A stretch of 64,000 nt of DNA from Nocardia wallacei. GTDB lineage: Bacteria > Actinomycetota > Actinomycetes > Mycobacteriales > Mycobacteriaceae. The notes beneath the pieces were generated by a model. The model saw only the letters and a list, made by a program, of their open reading frames with translations, made no database searches and was not told the DNA's origin. The stretch spans positions 3,534,001-3,598,000 of the forward strand of contig NZ_AP023396.1 in assembly GCF_014466955.1 (NCBI RefSeq), given 5' to 3'. Below, one piece after another: positions 37,198-45,588 of this stretch. How positions within the stretch are numbered: position 1 is the stretch's first letter; the number at the start of each line of letters is the position of its first letter. The translations under genes and the position numbers were made by a program.

Positions 37198-38678
37198 GTC
37201 GACGCTCCTTGTCCGAGGGGAGGGGTGGTCGTGAGCAGTGGCACGTCCGCGTCGCGGGAGTAGCCGTCGAGCAAGCGGCGCAGCCGCAGCGCATGGCGGT
37301 GCGCGGCCCGGGTGGCACGGGCGGTGCCGGGATAACGCATGTTGAGCGTCACCCCGGCGGGGGTGCGCAGGAACCAGTAGAAGAACTCGTGGGCCGAGCG
37401 GGTGCGGCTGCGCAGCCACCGGGTATCGGATTCGAGCCACCGATCCGCGCCGAACATCGCGCGAATGTCCATGTAGGACAGCATGAAAGACACCTGTGGC
37501 CGCACCTCCAGGAGTTCACACACCCGCCCGAAGGGCACCGTGGCCGCGCCACGCACCCGGCGCAGTTCGGTACCGGACCGGGCCACCAGGTCGGCGAGAC
37601 CGGTCGCGTCGCACTCGATCCGATACGGCGCCAAGCCGACGAACCAGCCGAGGCTGTCCGCCCACCGGGGTTCGTCGCGGGTGTGCATGGGCACGACGGT
37701 GCGGAATCGACGGGCGCCGGTGAGCTCGGCGTGGGCGGCGGCGAACGCGGCCGTCAGCACCGCGACCAGGCCGTGGCCCTGGTCGCGGGCGAAGGCGGCG
37801 GCGCGATCGGCCGCCACGGCGTCGAGGACCTCGAGGGCGAGGGTGCGCTGCGGGGCGGCGCTCGCCTCCGCACCGTGCCGATCCGGCCGCTGCGCCGGCT
37901 CGTGCCGCAGGTAGTGCACCGGGCGCCCGGCGGCCTCGGCGAGATCACCCGGTATCGGCGCGTGATCGGCTGCGCCGGTGAGGAATTCGCGCCACAGCGC
38001 CACCGCCGGGTGATCCGGACCGGCCGCGTCGGTGCGTCGCCGTTCCAGATCGCAGAAGTCGAGATAGCTGGCCGCGGCAGGGAGTTCGGCCTCGCGCCCG
38101 GTACCGGCCGCCGCGTAGAGTGCGCGCAGTTCGCCGCCGATCGAGGTGGTCGAGTAACCGTCCATCATCGCGTGGTCCGCGGCCACGATCGCGGTGAACG
38201 AGCCGCCGTGATCGATCGTCACGCACAGGTGCGACGGCCAATCCAGCGGAGAGGTGCGTTCGTCGAGCAGCTGGTGCACGAGGCGGTAGGCCGACATCGC
38301 CGAGGCCGGGCGGCCGGCGTCGGCCGCCCGGATCGCGGCGCGGCCCGGCGGTAGGGTGTAGCGCGCGGTGCGCCCGCCCTCCACCGCGACGTGACTGCGC
38401 AGCACCTCGTGCCGGTCCACCCAGGCTGCCAGCGCGGCGGCCCAGGCCCGGGCGTCCAGGCCGCCGTCGATCCGCAGCACCTGACCGAGCCAGCAGTGCC
38501 GCCGAGCGCGAATCCGGTTGTGCTCGAGCGCCTCTCGCAAATGCTGCTGATGGTTGTAGGACACCGCGCGGCCGTCGCGGGGCCAGTCGGCCCAGTGCGT
38601 GTCCGCGGTGGCCAGCCATTCCGTCACCCTGCCGGTGCGCAGCGGATAATCGGCCAGTTCGATGAATTCCATGAACAT
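37188..38678 (-). CDS. PapA-like acyltransferase, first of three
   Basis: The 496-aa protein has the condensation/PapA fold with the intact motif ADHAMMDG (H169, D173, G174). The N-terminus MFMEFIELADYPLRTGRVTEW differs somewhat from its neighbours but occupies the same place. Segments SLGWFVGLAPYRIE and FMLSYMDIRAMFGADRW correspond to those in the second protein. Its stop lies 10 bp inside the next gene. It is the first gene of the operon, preceded by a 368-bp intergenic region. ATG 38672 is an alternative start. Confidence 0.85.
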   Translation of the reverse strand: MFMEFIELADYPLRTGRVTEWLATADTHWADWPRDGRAVSYNHQQHLREALEHNRIRARRHCWLGQVLRIDGGLDARAWAAALAAWVDRHEVLRSHVAVEGGRTARYTLPPGRAAIRAADAGRPASAMSAYRLVHQLLDERTSPLDWPSHLCVTIDHGGSFTAIVAADHAMMDGYSTTSIGGELRALYAAAGTGREAELPAAASYLDFCDLERRRTDAAGPDHPAVALWREFLTGAADHAPIPGDLAEAAGRPVHYLRHEPAQRPDRHGAEASAAPQRTLALEVLDAVAADRAAAFARDQGHGLVAVLTAAFAAAHAELTGARRFRTVVPMHTRDEPRWADSLGWFVGLAPYRIECDATGLADLVARSGTELRRVRGAATVPFGRVCELLEVRPQVSFMLSYMDIRAMFGADRWLESDTRWLRSRTRSAHEFFYWFLRTPAGVTLNMRYPGTARATRAAHRHALRLRRLLDGYSRDADVPLLTTTPPLGQGASTWR

Positions 38679-39046
38679 CCCTCATCCGATGTGTCAGAAA
38701 ATTTCGAACGGAAGTTGTTTTCCGGTTCGTCGCGGAAAATGCCGACACGCACGTCGTGCCGTGCTCCGATGGTCTGAAAATCCCGGTGACCTCGTCGTTC
38801 GCCGGAATGCGGATGACTCTAGGACATTCGCCCAAGGCTCGTATCGGTGACGTCGGTCACCGTAAAGAATTGGCTTGTGAAAAGAGGCTAGTTATCTTCT
38901 GGCGAATTCCGGACATGCGGCCGTTGTTCTGCCTGTATGACACGTCATGTTGACGGCTTCGAGTTGCATTCAGGTGATTCGCCGCCTGGCTGACGACCGG
39001 AATTCACGTGGGCGTCGCCGAATTTTTACGGCCGCCGGGCGACGGG
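38679..39046. other. Lower-GC intergenic region upstream of the papA-like trio
   Basis: This 368-bp region has clearly lower GC than its surroundings and no convincing gene; short ORFs on the plus strand do not look coding. It holds the only large gap in the fadD-pucR-papA strand run, so the promoter of the three acyltransferases should be here. A perfect 7-bp inverted repeat lies at 38718-38739. Confidence 0.5.
38718..38739. promoter_or_regulatory. Inverted repeat upstream of the papA-like trio
   Basis: TTTTCCG (38718-38724) and CGGAAAA (38733-38739) form a perfect inverted repeat with an 8-bp centre, 40-61 bp upstream of the first acyltransferase ATG. It could be a PucR or other regulator site. 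This is a candidate only. Confidence 0.35.
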
Positions 39047-40228
39047 TCAGGGCGCGAACGCGGCGGATTCGAGCTTGCGGGCGATCCGGGCGGCGGACAG
39101 CGTCATGGCATCGGTGGGGCGGTGCGGGTCCAGACCGGTCAGTTCGTGCACCCGGGCCAGCCGATAGGTGACGGTATTGCGATGGATGTTCAGCTGCCGT
39201 GCGGTGGCGAGCTGATTGAAGCCGCTGTCGACGAACGTTTCCAGCGTCTCGGCGAGCAGCGGCTGTTCGTCGAGCGGCGCGAGGATCGTCGCCAGTCCCG
39301 GCCGGGCCGCGGCCCCGGCCGCCACCATGTACTCGAACTGCAGATTCTCGCGGCGGCACACCGACTCCGGCCGATCCAGGCAGCGGCCCAGTTCGGCGAG
39401 GGCGCGGGCCTCGGCGAACACGGCCGGGACGGCGGAGCGGCCGTGGGCGGCGCCGACGCCCACCCAGAACCGGGGTGCGTGCGCGGCCGTGCGTGGCGGC
39501 AGGCGGCCGGACAGGTGTGCGATGGCCGCCGAGCCGTCGTCTCCGGCCCGCAGCGGCACCAGCGCGGTCCAGCCGCCGCTGTCCAGGCGCAGCAACACCC
39601 CCGGGATCGATTCGATGCGGTGCCGCAGCTCGGCGGGACCGGAACCGGCCCGGCCACCGGTGCCGAGCCGGAAGACGGCGACCAGGAATCCTTCCGGCAC
39701 CGCGAGCACCGGCTCGTCGGCCCACTGCGCCGGGTCCCGGCCGGTGAGCAGCGCGTCGGCCAGGGTGCGCCGGCGTTCGAGCAACTCCCAGCGCGGGTCG
39801 TGGGCGCGTCGCACGCAGGCTGCCGCGATGCGTTCCACCACCAGCGTCACGTACCGCAGCAGCGGCAGCGCGGCCTCGGCGAGCAGTTCGCGTTCGGCGC
39901 CAGCGGTCGCCGCGCACAGCCGGTCGTAGAGGAATTCGGCGCCCTCCCGGTAGCGGCCCAGCACCTCTTCGAGGGGCTCGCCGTCGCGGACGCGGCCCAC
40001 GGCCAGTTCCACCAGTTCGCGCGTGGCCTCCTCGCCGGGTTCCTCGCCGCGCTGCAGGAAGTCGAAGAACAGTTCGATGTTCAGGGTCGCGCCGCGCTCC
40101 CAGCCGGGCATCACCAGCGAGCGCGGAATGCTGCGATAGGGCGGAATCGACGCGGAGAACTCCCGCATCAGCACACCGGCCCGCCGGTACAGGGCTTCGA
40201 GGGCGCGGTCCCGGGTCGGCGACTCCAC
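39047..40228 (-). CDS. PucR-family transcriptional regulator
   Basis: The 393-aa protein ends with the PucR-type helix-turn-helix (about 335-375): FVDSGFNQLATARQLNIHRN followed by TVTYRLARVHELTGLDP. The N-terminal half is an all-helical sensor region, and the middle (about 190-290) is the GGDEF-like/CdaR-type linker domain. It starts 18 bp after the fadD stop and should be co-transcribed with it. It lies directly upstream of the papA-like trio and is the obvious candidate to control it, which is inference. Confidence 0.88.
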   Translation of the reverse strand: MESPTRDRALEALYRRAGVLMREFSASIPPYRSIPRSLVMPGWERGATLNIELFFDFLQRGEEPGEEATRELVELAVGRVRDGEPLEEVLGRYREGAEFLYDRLCAATAGAERELLAEAALPLLRYVTLVVERIAAACVRRAHDPRWELLERRRTLADALLTGRDPAQWADEPVLAVPEGFLVAVFRLGTGGRAGSGPAELRHRIESIPGVLLRLDSGGWTALVPLRAGDDGSAAIAHLSGRLPPRTAAHAPRFWVGVGAAHGRSAVPAVFAEARALAELGRCLDRPESVCRRENLQFEYMVAAGAAARPGLATILAPLDEQPLLAETLETFVDSGFNQLATARQLNIHRNTVTYRLARVHELTGLDPHRPTDAMTLSAARIARKLESAAFAP

Positions 40229-40246
40229 GGCTTCCTCCGTCCGGGC

Positions 40247-42058
40247 CTATGGGGTGTACAGGGATTCGATGGTATCGGCATACGCTGCGGCGATGGGCTT
40301 GCGGCGCAGTTTGCCGGTGGGCGTGAGGAAGTCGCTGCCGGGCTCCCAGACCTCCGCCAGCAGCGCGAATCGCTTGATCTGCTCCACTCGTGACAGCCTC
40401 GTGTTGGCCTCGGCCACGCCCGCCTCGACCGCGCCACGGACCCGCGGATCGCGGGCGAGCGCGGCGATATCGGTGCCGGGCAGCCCGTGGCGCGCGGCGA
40501 AAGCGGCGGCCAGCTCCGGGTCCAGGCAGATCAGCGCGGTGTTGTACGGGCGGCCCTCGCCGATCACCGCGACGGTCCCGGCCAGCGGGGTGTGCGCGGT
40601 GATGGTGTTCTCGATGGTGGTCGGCGACATGTTCTTGCCCGCCGCGTTGATGATGAGTTCCTTCTTGCGGTCGACGATGCGCAGGCATCCGTCGGGGTCC
40701 GATTCGCCTATGTCACCGGTGTGCAGCCAGCCGTCGGCGTCGAGCGCGGCGGCCGTGCTCTCGGGGTCCCCGCGATAGCCGCGCATCACCATCGCGCCGC
40801 GGATCAGTACCTCGCCGTCGTCGGCGAGCCGGACCTCCGCGCCGGGCAGCGGCGTGCCGACCGTGCCGATCCGGATGTGTCCGGGGCGCGTCACCGTGGC
40901 GCCCGCGGTGCATTCGGTCAGGCCGTACCCTTCGCACAGCGGCAGGCCCAGTGCCAGGAAGAATTCGTGGGTGTCGCCGGGAATCCGGGCCGCTCCCGTG
41001 ACGGCGATGCGCACCCGGTCCAGGCCGAGGCGGGCGCGGAGGGTGGACAGCACGAGCCGGTCGGCGAGCCGATAGCGCGCGGTGTCCAGCAGCGAGGGGG
41101 CGCGGCCGTCGGAGACCGCCCGGGCGCGGGCCCGGCCCACTCCGATCGCCCAGCGGGCCAGTGCGCGGCGAACGGCGCTGGGCTCGGCGGCGAGCCGATC
41201 TTCCAGGGCCGCTTTGACTTTCACCCAGACGCGCGGCACGCCGAGGAAGACGGTCGGCCGCACCTCGAGCAGCGCCTCGGCGACCTCCCGCAGCTCGGGG
41301 ACCGTGGTGATCCGAGCCGCCTCGAGCAGATTGAGATAGTGAGCGAACCAGCGATTGGCCGCGTGCGCGTCGGGCAGATACGACACCACCCGGTCCTCGA
41401 TGCCGCCGCCGCCGAATTCGTCGACGACGCGGGCGTTCTCGATGAAGTTGGTGTGGGTGAGTTCGACGCCCTTGGGCCGGCCGGTGGTGCCGGAGGTGTA
41501 GACGATGGTGAGCAGGTCCTCGGGAGCCACGGCGCGCCAGGCGGTGTCGAAATCGAACTCCGGAGCCTCGGTGCGCTCGACCGCGGCGAGGCCGATCGTG
41601 CCCGGCGGCGTGCCGTCGACGCAGACCACGTGCTCGACCCGGTGTCCCGCGGCGGCCGCCTGCTCGACCGCCGCGAGCACCTGCGGCACGAACCGCGTCT
41701 CGCAGATCACCACGCTGTTCCCGGCGTTGCCGAACTGGTACGCCAGTAACTCCGGCGGATTGGTGTTGTACACCGAGAACGGGGTGGCGCCGGTGTGCAG
41801 AACGGCGGTGTCGCACAGATGGAACTCGGGCCGGTTGGTGAGCATCAGCGCCACCGTGCCGCCGCGGCCGACGCCCAGCGCGGCCAGCCCGGTGGCGATG
41901 GCGCGTACGCGGGAACCGTACTCGCGCCATGTGATTCGCACCGCGTCGCCGCGATCGCAGACGGCGACGACGTCGGGATAGCGGGCGACATTGCGCTGGA
42001 ACGCCTCGCACAGGGTGCGCGGGCGGGCCGCGTCGCCCGCCACCGTCGATGAACTCAC
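40247..42058 (-). CDS. Long-chain acyl-CoA/acyl-AMP synthetase (FadD15-like)
   Basis: From GTG 42058 (AGGGG site) the protein has 603 aa. The ANL motifs are clear: YTSGTTGRPKGVELTH (ATP binding), EGYGLTECTAG, WLHTGDIGE, and IVDRKKELIINAAGKNMSP with the catalytic-domain hinge, then the C-terminal GKLRRKPI lysine. It activates a fatty acid with ATP, ending in a CoA or carrier thioester. Placed in front of PucR and three PapA-like genes, it may supply their acyl groups. Confidence 0.92.
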   Translation of the reverse strand: MSSSTVAGDAARPRTLCEAFQRNVARYPDVVAVCDRGDAVRITWREYGSRVRAIATGLAALGVGRGGTVALMLTNRPEFHLCDTAVLHTGATPFSVYNTNPPELLAYQFGNAGNSVVICETRFVPQVLAAVEQAAAAGHRVEHVVCVDGTPPGTIGLAAVERTEAPEFDFDTAWRAVAPEDLLTIVYTSGTTGRPKGVELTHTNFIENARVVDEFGGGGIEDRVVSYLPDAHAANRWFAHYLNLLEAARITTVPELREVAEALLEVRPTVFLGVPRVWVKVKAALEDRLAAEPSAVRRALARWAIGVGRARARAVSDGRAPSLLDTARYRLADRLVLSTLRARLGLDRVRIAVTGAARIPGDTHEFFLALGLPLCEGYGLTECTAGATVTRPGHIRIGTVGTPLPGAEVRLADDGEVLIRGAMVMRGYRGDPESTAAALDADGWLHTGDIGESDPDGCLRIVDRKKELIINAAGKNMSPTTIENTITAHTPLAGTVAVIGEGRPYNTALICLDPELAAAFAARHGLPGTDIAALARDPRVRGAVEAGVAEANTRLSRVEQIKRFALLAEVWEPGSDFLTPTGKLRRKPIAAAYADTIESLYTP

Positions 42059-42360
42059 AACACACCCCTGGCTCGCGAAGATCGCGCGGCCACGACGGTG
42101 ACCGCGATGTCGATCTCCAGCACAGCGCGGACCCGGGCGGGCCGGTACCGGCAATCGGGCGGCTCGGCAGCGGCGGGTTTGTGCACTGTGCACCAGCGGC
42201 GTGCGTTCGCGGGCAGAACTCGCCGGGCGGCTTCCGGTCCGTGCCCGCCGTCGCCCTGTAATCTCTGGAATCCCATCGTGACCTCGAGTGCCCGGCCCGC
42301 GGCAGGTCTGCTTCTTCCGTCCAGCGGCCCGCTGCTCGGCATTCCGATTTCGCGAAAGTT

Positions 42361-42373
42361 GTTGTGCCACAAC
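42361..42373. repeat. Inverted repeat next to the parS-like site
   Basis: GTTGTG-C-CACAAC is a perfect 6-bp inverted repeat with one central base, ending 1 bp before the parS-like palindrome. It could be a separate protein-binding site. Confidence 0.4.
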
Positions 42374-42374
42374 G

Positions 42375-42388
42375 GTTTCACGTGAAAC
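42375..42388. other. parS-like ParB-binding palindrome
   Basis: The 14 bases GTTTCACGTGAAAC are a perfect palindrome identical to the core of the chromosomal parS sequence used by ParB in many bacteria, including Streptomyces and mycobacteria. It is the only copy in the window. No parA, parB or oriC genes are present here, and the neighbouring genes are not origin-linked in relatives. It may be a distal parS or a chance match. Confidence 0.6.
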
Positions 42389-42495
42389 AAGATCACGACT
42401 CGGCAGGGTCGTGCGTGCCGTCCCGGATCGGCCCGGCGTGACGATGGCGACACCCGGTCGTGGTCCCGGCAAGCCTCGAGCTACACTATGGGCCA

Positions 42496-42512
42496 GGGTG
42501 TGACGCACACCC
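42496..42512 (+). promoter_or_regulatory. Leader hairpin of the helicase gene
   Basis: GGGTGTG-ACG-CACACCC forms a 7-bp stem just after the possible -10 box at 42482-42487, so it would be at the 5' end of the message. Such stems can stabilise long leaders. Confidence 0.3.
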
Positions 42513-42683
42513 GGCGTCGTAGATTGCTATCCCTACGCTCCAGCGCCCAGCTGTGTGGCACCGGCTTTCCTTGCGGCGATACCGATATTGCCCATCGGCA
42601 ATTTCGCCACCGAGTGCCCCGGCGCGGATCCGCATCACGCTGCGCGACGCGGGCACCCTTGCCCGAAAGACACTGCAATTCCT

Positions 42684-44465
42684 GTGAATTCATCGATGTC
42701 CCCGAGCGGATCGACCGCTCCCTCCTTCGCCGCGCTCGGCGTGCGTGACCCGCTGGTGCGGGCGCTGCACCGGGCCGGTATCACCGAACCGTTCCCGATC
42801 CAGGCCGACACCCTGCCCGACACCCTCGCCGGGCGCGATGTGCTGGGCCGGGGCAAGACCGGCAGCGGCAAGACCCTGGCGTTCGCGATCCCGACCGTGG
42901 CGCGGCTGGCCGGCGAACTCGCCGGGCGTCGCCGTCCGAACACCCCGCTCGGGCTGATCCTGGCACCGACCAGGGAACTGGCCACCCAGATCGCCGCCGC
43001 GCTGGAGCCGCTGACCGCGCCGTACTCGATGCGGGTGACCACTGTGTTCGGTGGTGTGCCGCAGCATCGGCAGGTGCGCGCACTGCAGGCCGGTGTCGAC
43101 ATCGTCGTCGCCTGCCCCGGGCGACTCGAGGATCTGATGCGGCAGCGGCTCATCGCCCTCGACGCCGTCGAGATCACCGTGATCGACGAGGCCGACCACA
43201 TGGCCGACCTCGGCTTCCTCCCGTCGGTGACCCGCATCCTCGCCGCGACGCCGGCGGGCGGGCAGCGGCTGCTGTTCTCGGCGACTCTCGACAATGGGGT
43301 CGACAAGCTGGTCGCGCGGTTCCTGCCGAAGGCAGTGCTGCATTCGGTGGACGAGGCCAATTCGCCCGTCGCCGCCATGACCCACCACGTGTTCGAGGTG
43401 GGCAGCCAGGAGGTCAAGAAGGACCTCGTGCACAAGCTGGCCTCCGGCACCGGCCGCCGAATTCTGTTCATGCGCACCAAGCACCAGGCGCGCAGGCTGG
43501 CCAAGACCCTGACCGCCGCCGGTATCCCCGCGGTCGACCTGCACGGCAACCTCGCCCAGGCGGCGCGCGACCGCAACCTCGCGGTCTTCGCGTCGGGCGA
43601 CGCCAAGGTCCTGGTCGCCACGGATGTGGCCGCCCGCGGCGTGCACGTCGACGACGTCGAACTCGTCGTGCACGTGGACCCGCCGGCGGAGCACAAGGCA
43701 TACCTGCATCGCTCGGGCCGCACCGCCCGCGCCGGGAGCACCGGCGACGTGGTGACCATCGTGCTGCCCGAACAGCGCAAGGATATGGCGGCGCTGATGC
43801 GCAAGGCCACCATCTCCGTACAGCCGCAACGGGTTACGGCCGAGTCGGCCGCGGTGGCCGGGCTGGTCGGTACGGTCGCTCCGCTGGTCACCGCCGTGCC
43901 CGCACCGCGGCAGGCATCCGGACCGACCGGTCCGGGCCGAGGGCCTCGGGGTGACGGTGCGGCAGGACGCCGCCGCGGGCCCGCGAGTGGGGAGCGGGCC
44001 GCCGCCGGCGAGCAGCGTGGCCGCCGTGGCTCGTCGCCGAAGGGCGAGCGGCGCGCCGACGTGCACGCCGAGACCCGCGGCCACGGCCGACCGGCCGGGC
44101 GTGGCGCCGGAGCGCCGGCGGCGGGTGAGCAGCGCGGTACGCGCAACGGCCGCGGCGCCGAGGCCGCCGACCGAGGCCGCGGCAACCCGAGCGCCCGATC
44201 CGACTACCGCCGCGGCGGCTCCGCGTCGGACCACGGCCGCAACGGCGATGTCGCCCAGCGGCATTCGGGTCGCCGCAGCGAGCACACCACCGGGTCGGCT
44301 CCGGCCGGGAGCGGCCACGCCAGCCGCCGCCAAGGCCAGTCCACCGGCACCACCCCCCGCGCCACGACCCGTGCCACCGGTCGCGGCGCATCCCCCGCGG
44401 GCAGCACCGGCGGCCTCGCCGGTTTCTCCCGCACCAACGGCGGCGCCCGCCGCCGCCGCGGCTGA
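42684..44465 (+). CDS. DEAD-box RNA helicase (RhlE-like)
   Basis: From GTG 42684 the protein has 593 aa (ATG 42696 is an alternative). The Q motif FAALGV...ITEPFPIQ leads to Walker A GKTGSGKT, PTRELATQ, DEAD in the form VIDEADHM, SAT, and the second domain with ATDVAARGVHV and HRSGRTARAG. The last ~180 residues are Arg/Gly-rich and disordered and should bind RNA. The product resembles mycobacterial RhlE (Rv3211), a helicase of RNA decay and ribosome assembly. A hairpin terminator follows its stop. Confidence 0.92.
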   Translation: MNSSMSPSGSTAPSFAALGVRDPLVRALHRAGITEPFPIQADTLPDTLAGRDVLGRGKTGSGKTLAFAIPTVARLAGELAGRRRPNTPLGLILAPTRELATQIAAALEPLTAPYSMRVTTVFGGVPQHRQVRALQAGVDIVVACPGRLEDLMRQRLIALDAVEITVIDEADHMADLGFLPSVTRILAATPAGGQRLLFSATLDNGVDKLVARFLPKAVLHSVDEANSPVAAMTHHVFEVGSQEVKKDLVHKLASGTGRRILFMRTKHQARRLAKTLTAAGIPAVDLHGNLAQAARDRNLAVFASGDAKVLVATDVAARGVHVDDVELVVHVDPPAEHKAYLHRSGRTARAGSTGDVVTIVLPEQRKDMAALMRKATISVQPQRVTAESAAVAGLVGTVAPLVTAVPAPRQASGPTGPGRGPRGDGAAGRRRGPASGERAAAGEQRGRRGSSPKGERRADVHAETRGHGRPAGRGAGAPAAGEQRGTRNGRGAEAADRGRGNPSARSDYRRGGSASDHGRNGDVAQRHSGRRSEHTTGSAPAGSGHASRRQGQSTGTTPRATTRATGRGASPAGSTGGLAGFSRTNGGARRRRG

Positions 44466-44481
44466 CGCCCCCTCACCCGGT

Positions 44482-44519
44482 CACGCGGCCAGTGCCGGTC
44501 CACCGGCACTGGCCGCGTG
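44482..44519 (+). terminator. 18-bp perfect terminator hairpin after the helicase
   Basis: CACGCGGCCAGTGCCGGT (44482-44499) pairs fully with 44502-44519 around a 2-base centre and is followed by GTTTGTTG. This is the strongest hairpin in the window. Its 3' part is duplicated downstream (TGGCCGCGTGGTTTGTTG at 44510-44527 and again at 44534-44551). Confidence 0.85.
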
Positions 44520-44653
44520 GTTTGTTGTGGGTGTGGCCGCGTGGTTTGTTGGTGGCCGCCCGTCGACCGAGGCCGCGGTGATCATCGGCGGCGGGGGACG
44601 GAGGTGGTGAGGACGCCCGGGGCGGGCGGGGTGTCGCTCGGTATCGTTCGAGC

Positions 44654-45022
44654 ATGGCAGGAGAGCAGATGGAGATCTGGCACAATCCGCGGTGCACGAA
44701 GAGCCGGGCGGCGAAGGCGGCGCTGGACGAGGCGGGCATCGCCTATACCGAGCGCCGGTATCTCGAGGAACCGCCGGGGGTCGAGGAACTGCGCGCCGTG
44801 CTGGGCAAGCTGGGGCTGGAGCCGTGGGACATCACTCGCACCGGCGAGGCCGAGGCGAAGGAACTGGGCATGCCGGGCTGGTCACGCACGCCCGCCGACC
44901 GCGAGCACTGGATCGAGACACTGGCGCACCATCCCAAACTCATACAGCGGCCGATCATCGCCACCCCGGACGGTCACGCGGTGGTGGCGCGCGACGAGCA
45001 GACCCTGAAGTCGGTGCTCTAG
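44654..45022 (+). CDS. ArsC/Spx-family arsenate reductase-like protein
   Basis: The 122-aa protein has the thioredoxin-like ArsC fold with the active-site loop WHNPRCTKSR (Cys 14) and later QRPIIATPDG, including the conserved cis-Pro and Arg positions. It may reduce arsenate with glutaredoxin or mycothiol, but many homologues lack that role and no other ars gene is near. It is preceded by the helicase terminator and so has its own promoter. Confidence 0.85.
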   Translation: MAGEQMEIWHNPRCTKSRAAKAALDEAGIAYTERRYLEEPPGVEELRAVLGKLGLEPWDITRTGEAEAKELGMPGWSRTPADREHWIETLAHHPKLIQRPIIATPDGHAVVARDEQTLKSVL

Positions 45023-45117
45023 TGTGCGAGCACGGTTGCCGCGCAACGCAATCGGCGCCCGCGACGATTACCTGACGCGTAATCGACTCCCGGCATCCGG
45101 TCGCGGATGCTGTTCTC

Positions 45118-45492
45118 ATGAGCGAATACGAAACCACCGAATACGAGACCATCGCACAGCGCTACATCGACTCCTGGAACGAACAGGACGCGGACAAGCG
45201 GCGGGCCCTGCTCGCGGAGGTGTACACGCCGGACGCCACCTACACCGACCCGCTGGCCGCGGTGACCGGACTCGATGCCATCGACCAGGTGGTGTCCGGA
45301 GCGCAACAGCAGTTCGCGGGCCTGCGATTCACCTTGGGCGAGCGGGTCGACGGCCACCACGGCATCGCCCGGTTCACCTGGAATCTCGGCGCCCCCGGCG
45401 CCGAGGCGCTGGTGGTGGGCTTCGACGTGATCGTTCTCGAGCAGGGCCGCATCGCCCAGGTCCACGGCTTCCTGGACAAGGTGCCCGGCTGA
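45118..45492 (+). CDS. SnoaL-like (NTF2-fold) protein
   Basis: The 124-aa protein has the SnoaL-like polyketide-cyclase pattern: IAQRYIDSWNEQDADKRRAL at the start, VYTPDATYTDPLAAVTGLDAI and GRIAQVHGFLDKVPG at the end. Members bind or convert small hydrophobic molecules. It is a single gene, convergent with the FMO gene. The substrate is unknown. Confidence 0.8.
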   Translation: MSEYETTEYETIAQRYIDSWNEQDADKRRALLAEVYTPDATYTDPLAAVTGLDAIDQVVSGAQQQFAGLRFTLGERVDGHHGIARFTWNLGAPGAEALVVGFDVIVLEQGRIAQVHGFLDKVPG

Positions 45493-45496
45493 GACA

Positions 45497-45547
45497 TCGG
45501 TGCGCACGGGGATCCCTCAGCGGTTCGCCGCTCTCCGTGCGCACCGA
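45497..45547. terminator. Bidirectional hairpin between SnoaL-like and FMO genes
   Basis: An outer 13-bp stem (TCGGTGCGCACGG at 45497-45509, complement at 45535-45547) encloses an inner AGCGG-TTCG-CCGCT hairpin (45519-45532) with a stable UUCG tetraloop. It lies between convergent genes. Confidence 0.7.
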
Positions 45548-45588
45548 GTTGCGTTGCCGCCGGACGTCTTTCGCCCGCACACCGCGCG

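Larger units (their letters stand above)
42059..42683. other. 625-bp divergent intergenic region with parS-like site
   Basis: This region between the divergent fadD and helicase genes holds no convincing gene, tRNA or known riboswitch. It contains a parS-like palindrome (42375-42388), an adjacent inverted repeat (42361-42373), a possible -10 box TACACT (42482-42487) for the helicase, and a small hairpin (42496-42512). If that promoter is used, the helicase has a leader of nearly 200 bases. Confidence 0.5.

Noticed and set aside
38756..38953. 65-codon ORF on the plus strand in the gap before the papA-like genes
   Set aside because: It has no ribosome site, its composition is not that of local genes, and it lies opposite the expected promoter.
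42059..42683. Search for tRNA, riboswitch or oriC boxes around the parS-like site
   Set aside because: No cloverleaf, no DnaA-box cluster and no known riboswitch core was found by eye.
44466..44653. Frame running past the helicase stop
   Set aside because: It is the Ala/Pro-rich shadow of the helicase tail and crosses the terminator hairpin.
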